Positions 34,098-46,667 of a stretch of DNA of 64,000 nucleotides are shown piece by piece; the stretch's first letter is position 1, and every line of letters begins with the position of its first letter. The stretch spans positions 689,826-753,825 of the forward strand of contig NW_017804265.1 of NCBI RefSeq assembly GCF_001625305.1, read 5' to 3'. The notes below the pieces were generated by a model. The model saw only the letters and a list, made by a program, of their open reading frames with translations, made no database searches and was not told the DNA's origin. The DNA comes from Branchiostoma belcheri (Eukaryota; Chordata; Leptocardii; Amphioxiformes; Branchiostomatidae). The position numbers were made by a program, and so were the translations under genes.

Positions 34098-37000
34098 ATG
34101 GCTGCGCCCATGTGTTCCACGGGGTGGAGACGATATTTGTTGTGGCTGGCTCACGACCATCTGGAATTTAGAATACCGGTAGGTGTTAGTTCAAGTCAAT
34201 TATAAACTTAAACTGATCTTAGATATGTGGGCTGATACGATGTTCACTGTAAGCTATAGCCAAGGGAAGAGACTATGGTGTTGCAAAGGGGGAGGGGGGC
34301 AGTAACCCAAAATTTATTTCTTAAAAACCAAGATTTGCCCTCCTGGAAAAAAAGTACTACTCAGAACACACACTTTGACAAAAAAATTCGTAGCTTAAGC
34401 TCTAGATTTTTTGGTAAAAGCATTTTGTTTTTGGATATATGGATAGTTGCCAGTTGATGTACTACAAAAGTGCTAAACATTTACTAAAATTGCATATGTA
34501 AGACTCAATAGTAAGAGTATGTATTATATTTTTCAGGAGATCCAGTCCATCGCCCTTGCAGTTGGATCACAAATGGAGATCTGTGATTCAGACTATGATC
34601 TCAAGGTAACTGCAGTGAACTCATTTAATTTCACTTGGAATTAGTTGGAAAATAAATTTGCAATATTTTGACTCAGTAATTAACGGGTACAAGTTTTGCA
34701 GTTAAAGTTGCTATAGTATCTGTATCTGTTGTTCATGTTTTTTAACATTAACCTTATGTATTTCCAGAGCCATCCTTTTGTAGAACTGAGGCTACCTTCT
34801 GAAGAAGATGCCAGGAAAATTATTGGGAGATCTTTTCTGTCAAGGTATGAATTTTGTATAATTTTCTTTCAAAAATACATTATTTTAGCCTGTATTAAAT
34901 GATAAATCAAATTATTAACAAGTTATGCATCCTGGTCTATTTTGTTTTGTTTTCTTTTTGTTTACTTTTGTTTGTTTTGCAGATGTTTACTGGAGTTATG
35001 GGGTACAGGACAGACTGCAGAGGAGTTACATCAAGTACTCAGGGACTATCCTACAGAACTGTCTGTAAGTGAAGTGTTGTGTCTTTGTATGGCAAAAAAT
35101 TGATATTGACCCACTTTATACCCTGTCCTTTATAGTGCTGAATGACATTCTTTGTAAAGTGATGGTGCTCTCTATTGTGTTAACCATCAGCATCATCATC
35201 ATTGTGTTGACAATCATTGATTTTGAATAACACTCCAAAATGCATGGGAAGGAATAATGATGGGGCCTATCCTTAGTTTTGAAAACTACCTGTATTCACA
35301 CTAGAAAACAGACTAACCCACTCTCTGATGCTTTGAATATTTACACTAACATTAACAAGGTATACATAGTTCCCATTACAAAATATTGCAAAATCATCTG
35401 ATGCCTGTCCTTGGTGCTGAAAGACTTTCACACCAATATAATGATATTCTCTCTTAATCATACTACATGTAATAGTAATGCAGTCATTTGGGTACTAATT
35501 CTATTATCTTATCTTCTTATCTTATATAATTACTGAGCCAAGGTCCCGCGAGGGACATCATGCTCAGGGACTGGGAGGTGCAGACCCAAGCGCGGCCGGT
35601 GGTTCTGGTGGTGCGTACAGAAAAAAAAGACAAGACAAAAAACAATCTACAGAAAAAAAAGACAAGACAAAAAACAATCTAGTGATTCTCTTTCCCCTTA
35701 GTAATAATGTTACCCTTTTCCCTCCCCAGGCTCCCTACATGAGACAGGACACATCATTCAGGTACCACGTAGCTGCCTTCGGGAAGACTCTAACCATGAG
35801 GAGGAAAAGGGACCTCATTGATGTAAGAAACAATATTCAATCTTCAAGCAACTGTCCAGATGTTAGACTGATCTCATAGCCCCACTGACCTCCATTGAAA
35901 TGTACATGTAGAAATGAATAGTAAAACTAGAAAGGTAATATTTGCAAAGCAAATGCATAATGTATACCTTCATATGGTTTCTTACTCAAATACATTCACA
36001 TATATGTTGACAGGAGTCTAAATCCCTCCTACTAATACTATAAAATTGCAACATGATGAAACCCTACACCAGTTACTATGGTGAGAGATGATCTGGTTCA
36101 GGTCATCGACCAAGTCAGGTCAGTGTTTGGAACGGGAGAAGAAACGGCAAAAACAAAATGTTTTCCCTTGGTAAACTAAACATAATCATAAAGATGAAAA
36201 TAGACTGGACAGACAGCCACTCTCATTGGTCTGTTTTTTTTACCCTAGGCGTTAGACTTCCTTCCCTTCCAAGGTCGTGTTGACCTTAAGAATGCAGAAC
36301 ACACCTTCTACATCTTGGAAGACTATGGAGATGACCCAACAAAAACACCCGAGGAACCTTACAGGACGTTCTTTGGCAGATGGGTAAGGTTTACCTTTGT
36401 CTTTTATTTACATGTATAAGTTGAGTTTTTAAAAATCCTTTCTTATAACCAAATACACTTATAATCTAGCCTACACAAATTTTTTTTTCCATACTCGCTT
36501 TCAGTTTCTCCAACATGACTAGCAAGCAAAACTCATTTCTTCATATATAAGAAAAGTGTTGAAAAATCATTTCATTCAAGACTGAGGTAATGTTTTTCTG
36601 GATTGTCTGTCATTCTGTTTGTATGTTTTTCTGTCTGCCTGTGTATCTGTCTGTCTATTTGTGTGTGCAAGTATATAATACTATGTGCCTGTGTCTTCAC
36701 TTATCTGCAGTTTCTATAAAACATGCTGGGTGACATTCATCAACATCTTTAATCCAAAAGTTGACTGTGTAAAAAGTTGACTGTGTAAAATAACTTCTAA
36801 TCATGTATTTTCCTATTGAATTGGTATCAATGATTTTTTTTCCTTAGATAGGAGATGGCCAGAGGAAACTGATCGACAAATATTCGGTCAGAAAACGACA
36901 CTTTATCGGAGAGACCAGCATGGACGCTGCGCTGTCCTTTGTCATGGCAAACATGGCCGCCGCAAGGCGCAACTCTGTCGTGTTTGACCCGTTCGTGGGG

Positions 37001-40000
37001 ACAGGTGAGTCTGCATTGTGAGAATTACATGTATCTGTACTTGGTGGCAACAACTGTATCTGTATCTGTATTGCCTGTAGTAACTACACTGCGGCATCTT
37101 TTTCATACACTGAATGACCTGTTACACCTAGCCTTTGAACATCTATCTCTAAACAAGCTGTCTAGTGATAATGCACTTAACATGGGTGAAACCATAGATG
37201 CCAAGCTGGTTTTGCTAGGGTTGTTTACTTAGAATCTGAAGGTTCTGGGTTCAAATCCCTGAAGGCTGAAATGTTGTGTCCTTGGAAGTTGGAAAGGCCT
37301 ATTTTTCTCCCTGAAATAACAGAGTGTATTCCTAGCTTTCATCAATCTTTCTACAAATTCCATAAATCTCAAAAGTATAAAAATATGAATTAAAAACTGA
37401 ATTGTATTTCCCCAGGTAGTCTTCTTGTATCGTCTGCCCATTTTGGCTCCTATGTGATGGGTACAGACATTGACTCTCACATCATACATGGATGGGGTGA
37501 GTCTTAATAATTAAAATTATCAAGTCATAGTTTTTGGATGATTTGAATACCTGTCCAGCTATAGATTCTGTTAGTCACTGACCAAAAGTAGTGGATGCTG
37601 AATACTGCTTGAAGCATCTGACCATTTTCAAATCTATCCAATTGCTTGAGTAACAATTTCCTTGAATACTTTTTTTGCCTTTTTTGTTGTAAAGTGTTAC
37701 TTAGAGTTTTCTTGCCTGTAAAGACAACCAAGAATGTTGATATATTTATATATATACCAGGACATCTACTTTTTCTTTCAAATCTATGCAGTTGCTTGAG
37801 TGACAATTTCCTTGAATACTTTTTTGCCCTTTTTTGTTGTTAAGTGTTACATTCTTCAAGTTTTCTTACATGTGAAGACAACCAAGAATGTTGGTTATAT
37901 TTAAGGAAAACATATTGTTTTTGTCCCCACTGTTTCTTCTTCTTCCTCTTCTTCTCCAAACCAAAAGGGTCAAGGACCATCTGACACCATGGTAACTGGT
38001 GTTGGGTTACATCATGTTGCAATTTTATAGCAGGAGGGATTTAGACTCCTGTCTGGCCATATATAAATGTGTTTGAGTAAGAATTAACAGAGCAGACCAT
38101 GTGCAAAGGTAAACATTATGTATTTGCTTTGCAAATGTTACCTTTTGTGTTGTAAAGTGTTACTTTGAGTTTTCTTACCTGTGAAAGAATATTGATTGCT
38201 TTTATCACTCTATAAACCAGGACGTTCCACGAGACACAACAAGAAATGGCGTGGGGAGGATGAGAATATCCGAGCTAACCTGCGTCAGTACGGACTGGAA
38301 CACCTGTATCTGGACGTGCTGATATCAGACGCCGCGCGCAGCGTATGGAGACCATGTCAGCTCTTTGACGCTATTGTCACTGATCGTGAGTCTGTTCATA
38401 ACTTCTTTGCATAAATTGATGATGAATTATATTTAGATAAAAATAAAATAAATGTTTATCATGATGTATGTATTATGGATTATGGATTCTTCTGGAAGAA
38501 TAGCAGTCATATGTACATTTGCACAGCGAAAGGAAATATCAAACCATTAATAAATGATAGATTTTCTTACAGAGTGATTGGGTACAGACTGTTCATGGTT
38601 GCCATCTTGCAGGTTTGATGGGAACTGCAAGGAACTAAAACTGTTTCCTATTTGCAGCACCATATGGTATCAGAGAATCCAGTCAGAGACTTGGGACTAA
38701 AGACAACAACTTTGTCAGAGAAGATGAGTAAGTAAGAATCATCAATGTTACACTATTAATGAAGAAGCAACGTTAACCAAATGATGGAATAATTGAGTCA
38801 CTACTATTTAGGAATACCAAGATTAACCTTCCAGTAAATACAAGCGATTGCTTTTTTTTTTACATCATGTAAATATAAGTTAATGGAAGACATATACAAG
38901 TTAGCAGTAGTCAAACCATCTGTGACTTGTTTTTTGCCTAGCACTCGCTGGCCGCGACATTATCGCAATCACACATATAGAACATTCAACAGATAGACTT
39001 GCCCAGCCCTGTGATGTTGTCATGGCTAGAGTTTTTGTTTACAGCCTTCTCTAATTCTTATTTTCTTCTCTCCCTACAGTTGTGAGTTGCACAACCCGAC
39101 AAAGACAGCGTACACACTGTCTGACCTTCTCACTGACCTGCTGAACTATGCAGCACAACATCTGGTGATCCACGGCAGACTGGTGTACTGGCTACCAGTC
39201 TACAGACCTGAGTCAGTCTCCACCTTTTTTTGTTATTTTGCTGCAGTTGTTTTTGAATTGATCTTATGAATTTTACATGTACTGTCAAAGTGCTAGACAT
39301 ACTGTCTGAAATAGAAAAAAATAGCTTTATTTTGATGTACAATGTACCGGTACTTCTACTTTATTCAACCTGAATCCCTAAAATTTTTAGTTTAGACAGG
39401 AGTTTGTGCATACAATTAGTCTTACATGGTATGGATTTGTTTTGGGTGGCTGATTGGTCAGTTTGATACATGTATTTCATGTCCAAGTAGTGATTGTTGC
39501 ATGGAGGGAGGGAGATGATTTTGACAGTTAATTTTCAGGAGGTCAACCCTGAAGATGACATTCACAAAAGCCAGGAAGTCTAAAATCCCTGATTTCTTGT
39601 TTTGTTGTAGATTTGTAGGTTTGTAATTTTTAAGATTTATCTTGAAAATTCCTATGTTTTGCTCATTCATGCAGCTACTCAGAGAAGATCCTGCCCAGAC
39701 ACCCGTGCCTGAGACTAGTGTCCAACTGTGAACAGGTTCTCTCTACAGACATTAGCCGCAGACTCATCTGCATGGAGAAGGTTAAAGAGTACCAGGTAAG
39801 GCTACATACACATGTACTTGTACTTGAATTCCTCCACCTTAACCTACAAAACATCAACCCACAGGACAGAGGCATTTACTTTTAAGTTGACATACCTTTT
39901 GATTATCTACCATTATGATTTGATATCTGAATGATTATTATTACTTCTATGTTACCTTATTTCATTTGATTGTTGATGAGTTAGTTACGATTTCGTCTTG

Positions 40001-40781
40001 TTCACGATAGGTTTATCTATTTTATAGTTGACCTTTGTTAGTTCATCTTTAATCTTTTGTTATAATTTTAATGTCATGTAGTTTTGTTGGGGTTATCCCC
40101 CCAGGAATCTTTAAAAACTGCCAATAGGCGACATGTATATCCTGGTTAAATAAATAAACAAACAAACAAACAAAATGGTGGGCTACCATCAAGTCTCAGC
40201 ACCAGTGTGCAAGCACGTCTAACACTTGGATGACAGGGAACAACAGACGGTAGACAGGATAGTGAGTGTAGTACTACTAGTACGTAAACATACAGGTACC
40301 GAAATTTAGGTTATGAGTTAAGCACAAAATACTCTTATATTGGCCTAACATTAATGTAGAAAGTTATTGTTTTACAGTTTTTTTTCTTTCTTTGAATATC
40401 CATGCTGTAGAAGTTGAATTGAAACTTTGAGTTTGACCAGATTGGTATGTTGACTCAGTGGCTGCCATGGTAGCATTTAGGTCTATCACAATGTTTCACA
40501 GCTATCATATCTAGGCTATATCCTATTTTTTATTTATCCTGCCTGCTCCATTGAACAACCAAGCTATCAAGTTTCAAAGCATAGCTTCTATTCATATCCT
40601 GTACTTTTTTTCTTCACAGGAGTCAGACTCTGCAGAGATCGTTGTAAACCCGTACCGAGAACACAATGCCATCAGGGACAAGTACTTACTGTTAGCAAAG
40701 GAGAAGAAGCAGAAACAAAGGACAAGGGAAGACACACACACCAAAACAAAGCCTTCAGAAAAGCCAACAGAGGAAAGTTAG
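34098..40781 (+). CDS. TRMT11: tRNA (guanine-N2)-methyltransferase TRMT11 homologue
   Basis: Complete 13-exon gene encoding 474 residues; human TRMT11 is about 463. Exons: 34098-34178, 34537-34605, 34768-34844, 34983-35064, 35730-35822, 36249-36383, 36848-37004, 37416-37496, 38221-38385, 38658-38727, 39080-39211, 39675-39795, 40620-40781. TRMT11 with TRMT112 makes N2-methylguanosine at position 10 of tRNAs, using S-adenosylmethionine. Visible signs are the N-terminal THUMP-type region, the SAM-binding strand VFDPFVGTGSLLVSSAHFG (joined across exons 7 and 8) followed by GTDID, and the catalytic TDPPYGIRE motif (across exons 9 and 10). The C-terminal tail is lysine- and glutamate-rich. The start ATG lies in an AAGATGGCTGC context. 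No frame breaks. Confidence 0.96.
35618..35682 (+). repeat. 33-bp tandem duplication
   Basis: ACAGAAAAAAAAGACAAGAC followed by AAAAAACAATCT occurs twice in direct orientation in TRMT11 intron 4, next to a GC-richer stretch that may be a degraded SINE. Confidence 0.8.
35935..36165 (-). repeat. Dispersed repeat R1, inverted copy
   Basis: Reverse complement of the R1 family (11160-11385, 37930-38150): GAGTCTAAATCCCTCCT, AAATTGCAACATGATG and CAGTTACTATGGTG blocks. It begins with GGTAATATTTGCAAAGCAAA, close to the end sequence of the other copies. Confidence 0.7.
37195..37330 (+). mobile_element. tRNA-derived SINE fragment
   Basis: A box-B-like GGTTCTGGGTTCAAATCCCTG is followed by the TGTTGTGTCCTTGGAAGTTG tail that also marks the SINEs at 52590-52775 and 58395-58625. 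The 5' part is degraded. Confidence 0.55.
37625..37900 (+). repeat. Tandem copies of the intron end preceding TRMT11 exon 9
   Basis: Two direct copies run from TTTCAAATCTAT through TTGCTTGAGT, CAATTTCCTTGAATAC and GACAACCAAGAATGTTG. The TTGTAAAGTGTTACTT then GAGTTTTCTT stretch recurs again at 38150-38175, just before the true exon 9 acceptor. The first copy ends in a decoy acceptor (ATACCAG then GACATCT, AG at 37759-37760) resembling the real one (AAACCAG then GACGTTC). Confidence 0.7.
37930..38150 (+). repeat. Dispersed repeat R1, copy b
   Basis: Matches 11160-11385 over CTTCTCCAAAC, GGTTACATCATGTTGCAATT, GGGATTTAGACTCCTGTCTG and AAGAATTAACAGAGCAGACC. It ends CAAAGGTAAACAT near 38115, followed by a CTTTGCAAATGTTACCTTT stretch. 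Confidence 0.75.
39900..40175 (+). mobile_element. Possible LINE 3' tail
   Basis: In TRMT11 intron 12 an AT-rich block ends GACATGTATATCCTGGTTAA followed by (ATAA) and (ACAA) simple repeats, the usual look of a non-LTR retrotransposon 3' end. No reverse transcriptase sequence is adjacent, so this is tentative. Confidence 0.3.
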
Positions 40782-41566
40782 AGATGTTTCAGAATTTTTA
40801 GAAAAATGTTTCAGGGGTCCAGAAATTCTTAGATGCTTTTCTAAGAATTTCCAAAACATACATGCAATCTTCCAACAACAGAAACACAGGTACCTGATCA
40901 TGATATTTACTACATATAATAGGTGATGTTGAGCCCATAATCTTACTTGCAGACTTACTACTCCAACTCGCTGCACTTCTGTCAATGGAAAGTTTGCTGA
41001 TGGAGATGCTTGTTAAATTGGAGTGAGCCAGACATAAGTTTGTCACCAGCTAAAAAACATGGTCTGAGACATTTCAACCAAGAATTTGTGCATTTTAATG
41101 GCCTTTTAATGGCATTTTAATGGCTTCCCAAGATTCTATATATATATATTGCAAATTCTTTGTTGCTTGACAACCAACAAGTCTTTTATTCCTCATGAAA
41201 ACAGCAATAAATCAGTTGAACAACAGTTGTCGTCCTGTTCTCTTTCTTTCCTTTGGTCACATCTTCCCATATCCCACTGTCGTGACTCATTGACCATAGT
41301 TACAACATGGAGGTAGAAAAAAAGAGACCTCCATTGTTACAAGAAGCTTAATTTCTTGCTTTTTTTTCTTGGAACAGGCCAAAATCAATGCGCGCACAGA
41401 CATCATCCATAAAAATTACTTGGTGTGGCCTAAATAAAGACACTTCTGTACTTGTTTTTGATTGTGTTACTTCTATTTGTATGTGTAAATAGAGTGCCTA
41501 GCTCAGTACATGTAACATTATGCATGTAACACTTGTAATGTGAACAAAAAGTGTTGTTGAAATAAA
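40782..41566 (+). other. Probable TRMT11 3' untranslated region
   Basis: No exon signals. Candidate polyadenylation signals AATAAA lie at 41216-41221 and 41561-41566, with another near 41433. Confidence 0.5.
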
Positions 41567-42202
41567 GATCTTGTTGATATACTGGCTTCTATATACTATG
41601 TACTGTATATATTTACTAAAACACATCAATCCCTAGCTTTGCCATGGGTGTTCTGTTGTGTCAAACAAAACGTCTAGTACAGGTCACCTCTACAATACTT
41701 AATACATGGAACGGATGGTGAGTTCAGCACCAAGGAGAGGTCCACACTTGGGCCCTTCCATTTAACAAATGGGGGGTATTAAATATTTGCGGATATAAAC
41801 AGTTGCTGTGCCAGAAGGTATCTTGATCGTTTGGGGTTTGCACAGAAAACGAGTTAAAAATTGTGCAGCGAAAATAATTACTTTTAATTGATGGTGGAAT
41901 GGTGATGGATGATTATCAAGAACAATAATGATTAATACCGTTCGCACCCCTATGTAGTTATCACAATGGTACGGTCTGTTCAACCATGGTGCAGTGCAGT
42001 TGAGCTGTGTGACCTACGTTGTCGTGTGTGAATTCTCTCCACATTTTGGGGTAAATTTTCGGCTTTTTGTCGACAAATTATCCGTCTAAAGTGTACAGTA
42101 TATCGTCTGAACGTTTCCAGGTCGGATTTATGCCGTTCTTTGGATGTTTGAGGGAGAAAATTCGCGTTTCCTGTCAGGGCGAAATTTGGAGAAGAAGCGA
42201 AA
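41567..42202. other. Intergenic spacer
   Basis: Nothing recognised. It ends in GC-richer sequence before an AAAATGGCGGC start context at 42203, probably a promoter region. Confidence 0.5.
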
Positions 42203-45200
42203 ATGGCGGCTGCCATGGCGGAAAGACGGCGTGGTGCTGAGAAGACTCCTTCTTCCGAGGTAAGAAAACAAACTACCGCCTTGAATGTACATGTTTGTAC
42301 TTCCAACAAACCTGTAGCAACAGGCCACGTTATAATTTATTATTCTTACCGTAATATTCCGTAGAAATTTGCGTTTCGTGGAAGTTGAACTATTCTCGTA
42401 CACGTGTTGTTACAGGCCATTTTGTACTTGAGTATTTTTGACTATCATGGTTTGGGTAAGGACGTTCTATCACAAGGGCTGACAACAGCATTAGTTTACT
42501 TTCAGTGATGTTCTTAGCGGTTGTGAAAATTTGATATCAGGTCTTTTCGTCCTCTAGTGCATGATTTCGTCCTGTAGTTCTTTCGTCCTCGTCATGGATG
42601 TTTCGTCCTCATGGATGTTTCGATGCTTGTTTAAGCGGCAGAGATTACTACATGTAGAACAAGGTTTTATACTACATAGCCATGTTACAGCTCTAGACTC
42701 TAAACATTTTAGTTATCTGCATCCAAAACATTTTATTAGCATTTTAAGTTTGATGAACCAAAAATTTAGAAAGCACAAACCAGTTAGTTTAACCTTTCCT
42801 CCATTATTTATTTATGCCATATTCATTTTTTTTAAACATCAGATCTTTTTTTTTTCATCGGAACACTTAACATCTATTTTTTTTTCTTTATCTCAAAATG
42901 TGTCTTTGTTTATTACAGATATATAGACCTTCTCACACAATACAAGCCAAAATTAAAATGGGAGGAAGAAACAGCAGAACACATGTTTGAATACAAGTTA
43001 GTTTATTTTCAGATACTACATTTTACTACATACTTCCTTTTTTACGTAACATGCAATTGCTCATTTGCTGTTCATTTGTTGCAGTATACTTATCTTGAAA
43101 TACTGGTGATGGCTTTATATGATATGTTCAAGTTTTTCAGTCAGTGACCACAAACATGCTTTTCAGCCTTCTTTCCCCTCTTCTTTTTCCCTATTGCAAA
43201 AAGAAATCCCAGCTAAAACTAAAACTATTTCCTTTTTTGGTAAAGAGATTTACCAAACTATCTTAACATTCTCTTCTCTGTTTGGCAGGTGTTTAACGCC
43301 GATGAACACCAGGTGTACGGCAGGCTGATACAATCGGGCCAGCTTACGAATCTCGGGTGCGCCAGCTAGCTGTAGTCAAGTGCCAAGCAACGGTGTCTAC
43401 CAGCGGGGAGACAATAGACACATCCATCAAGAAAGTGTTGAAGATGAGTATCATTTTCTAATGACTTGTACTGCCTATACTACAGATAGACAAATAGTAA
43501 TGAAATGATCACATGTAAAGCTAGTAAACCTTTCCCAAAAACAAACGCAGACATTTTCAATCTACTTGTGTCATGCCCCGACTCCATTTCTACGTACCGA
43601 GGCCAATATTTATGCAGTGTATTAGTATAAGAGAGAAAGTATTACAGTAACAGATAGCAAAGCTTAAAAAAACCCTTGTCCTGCGGGGCCCATATATATA
43701 TCATTTTATATGGGTTGCACATACAGTACCATCTATATAGTGCCCTGTGAATGTACCATTTGGGGGTGATTCTCGTGCAACGCATCACACTGCAGCGAAA
43801 CGCAACGAATGCGGAAGTAACTACGCCGCCGCAGGGTAAGTAAAGTAAAGGGTCTGTGACCTGTTTAAGACATGAAATTATTTGAAAATATTGTGGAAAA
43901 ATTGCCAGCAGGACAAGGGTTAACGTACACCATGTCATATGCCTCTTGTGTTCATATTCTTGTAGTAATACTGTAGTTTCTTAGAATAATCTTACTGTAT
44001 GTCATTGCCAATTTTGTACCATGTACAACTGTGGAGCAGTAACATTCATTCATTCATTCCACCAGCCATGAATGACGAAACCAACCTTCAGATCCAGGCA
44101 AGTGTACAACAGAGGGCGGTGGACAACCTGTTCAAGTCAGCCACCAGATGGTGGAGGAAGTCTTCATGTAGAATATAGACGTACAGGCACCGAACCCGGA
44201 TGGTAAGCTTTTTGAACCCTTCAACCTTGAACATTAGTTGTCTTTCATATCATTGTACTGCACCATCTCCAACTTTGTACAAGCCTTTGGGTTTTATATA
44301 TATTGAAGTACAACTAGTATAACACTATCCCCTTCTTTGCCTTTTTAGGTTCTGAAGAAGATCCTGTGACTGCCGCCAGGAGAACTGAATGTAACAGCAC
44401 TGACTGCATGCAGTCCGATCTGTCCTACCAGGGAAGACCAAGAGAGGCTGTGCTTTCCACTGGACGCAGGCGGTGTACTGCAAGATACAGGAGTTTGGTA
44501 TGTACATACAATAATTTGGTTCTTGTCATACTTTCACATTTTATATCTAAAGTTTGCTTTGATTCAGCTTGAAGTTGACAACCAGTCAGTTGCTATAGGG
44601 AAGGTCACGTGATTTAATACAGCCTTGTAGTTTTAATTTTGTCTGTAGACAGTGGACACTCGAGTGTATTCCCCATTTCTTAAGTTTGCAGTGTGTAAAG
44701 TTTTTTCCAATTTTGTCCGCACCCATTATGCCTAGCATAGCAGATACCGGATAGTTCTTTTTGAGCTGAAAATGCATTTAGATGTTGATCTACTAGTAGA
44801 CACAGTGTAAATGAATGGACCAAACAAACCACTGCAGATCGGAACTTTTAGAATCTTGGAAAGTTGCCTTTTCTTTATAGTGTATTTTGGATTAATTATA
44901 GGCATTAAGGTACTAGATAGTAGCACGTTGGGAGAATGTACTGCGCCTGCACAAAACCCGGATTTTTGGTCAACATTGCATCAGAATTTTGCCTGTTGCA
45001 GAAGATATCTGTTTCGACACTATACTTGAAAACTATAGACGGGATGCCAACGTTATATTTGCGAGTACGGCCTTATATAAGACGTTTTGCCGAAGTGCTG
45101 CGCACAATTACGGGTTTCGCACAGATGCAGTACGTTCTGCAGACATTTTCTAGATCGTGTATGTTTTGGAAACACGTTTTCCTTCGACAAATTTCTCTAA

Positions 45201-45680
45201 AGTAAAATTGGGGTTTTGAACTTGGGACTAAAGTTGAATGTTGTGTGGCGTAATTGCTTGCAAGGCTGTTTTCTATGCACTGACTTTTGTCTCTCCTGTT
45301 TTCAAGATACGAACCCGAAGCCTGGTCTGAGCGGAAGGAAGAACCAAACCTTTATGAGCAGAGCTGTGTGACAGAAGATGGGGAGGTGTGAGTATGGTTT
45401 CTTTGTTAACACGACACAACACTCCACATGCCTTGAGGTGCACACATGCAAACTCGCTTTTCTCTCTTTGCCCAGTTCACTCTACTCTAAGGGTAAGCAT
45501 GCCTTTTTTCCATGAGGAGCCTTTTAACTTGAATTGTAGCCAGTAACTTTAATTCGACATTAAGCGTCACTGAAAAATTCTTCGTATCATGTAGTTGAGT
45601 ATGCCAAATTGCCCCAAAACTGTTGCTTTTTTACACTTAAAACTCTCTGGAAATGTAGTTGATTGAAACTTTCCTGTTGG

Positions 45681-46407
45681 TCAATTTTCCCGCCAAAAAA
45701 AAAATTAATTGGCACCCTCACCTGGTTAATTAATTGGATTAAGTTTTCCCGCCAAAAAACTTAGTATATGGAGCACTCTAACCTTGAACTTGTGCCCCCC
45801 TCCCCACTCTTCCTGCCCCCCTCCCCACACTTCTTCCACAACTCACACAGTATGTTGGTTACACTGTTTCAACACTTTGGACTTCTTTCAAGGACATGTA
45901 ACTTCTCCGAACACGTAGTCACCACACTCTGCTACCCAAACACTTGGTTGATTGAGCACAGTTTTTCTGCCACAACGACTTTGGAATAATCTCTCGCTCC
46001 TCTGGTTGGTCAATGCACTAAGTGTACTCCCCGAGGGATGTCTTTTTTGGGAGACATTGATGCTTCGAAACATCAGTATACCAGTGCAATCGACCAACCA
46101 GGAGGGCGAGAGATTCTTCCAAAGTCGTGGCAGAAAAACTGTGTTCGATCAACCAAGTGTTTGGGTTGCAGAGTGTGGTGACTACGTGTTTGGAGAAGTT
46201 ACATGTCCAAAGTGTTGAAACAGTGTAACCAACATACTGTGTGAGTTGTGGAAGAAGTGTGGGGAGGGGGGGCAGGAAGAGTGGGGAGGGGGGCACAAGT
46301 TCAAGGTTAGAGTGCTCCATATACTAAGTTTTTTGGCGGGAAAACTTAATCCAATTAATTAACCAGGTGAGGGTGCCAATTAGTTTTTTTTTCGGCGGGA
46401 AAATTGA
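45681..46407. mobile_element. Large fold-back element (727 bp)
   Basis: Almost the whole element is a palindrome. Terminal TCAATTTTCCCGCC is mirrored by GGCGGGAAAATTGA. Arms of about 330 bp run inward through GGCACCCTCACCTGGTTAA, GGAGCACTCTAACCTTGAAC and the CACGTAGTCACCACACTC block to a short centre near 46015-46080. No transposase; a non-autonomous DNA transposon. Confidence 0.9.
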
Positions 46408-46667
46408 CTCAAAAGGAAATCAGCAAAACAAACCTACACGCATTTCACTTGAAATTTCTTTCAGACTAGATTTAAAGGTATCAGCTATTTTAATCTTTTA
46501 AAAAACCTGCCCAAATTTTCAAACTTAACACCGAAAACTGCCTGAACTTAAGCACGGGCTACATTTTAGGTAGAAAGTTTTTACCTAACGTGTCAACTAA
46601 ACCTCTCACTGTGACAGTCTATCCACAATATCTTTTAGTTTTTACCTGTAGATCGCCTTTAAATTCA

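Noticed and set aside
42561..42926. 121-codon plus-strand frame
   Set aside because: Phe/Leu/Ser-rich translation of a pyrimidine-rich intron leading into an acceptor; no family resemblance.
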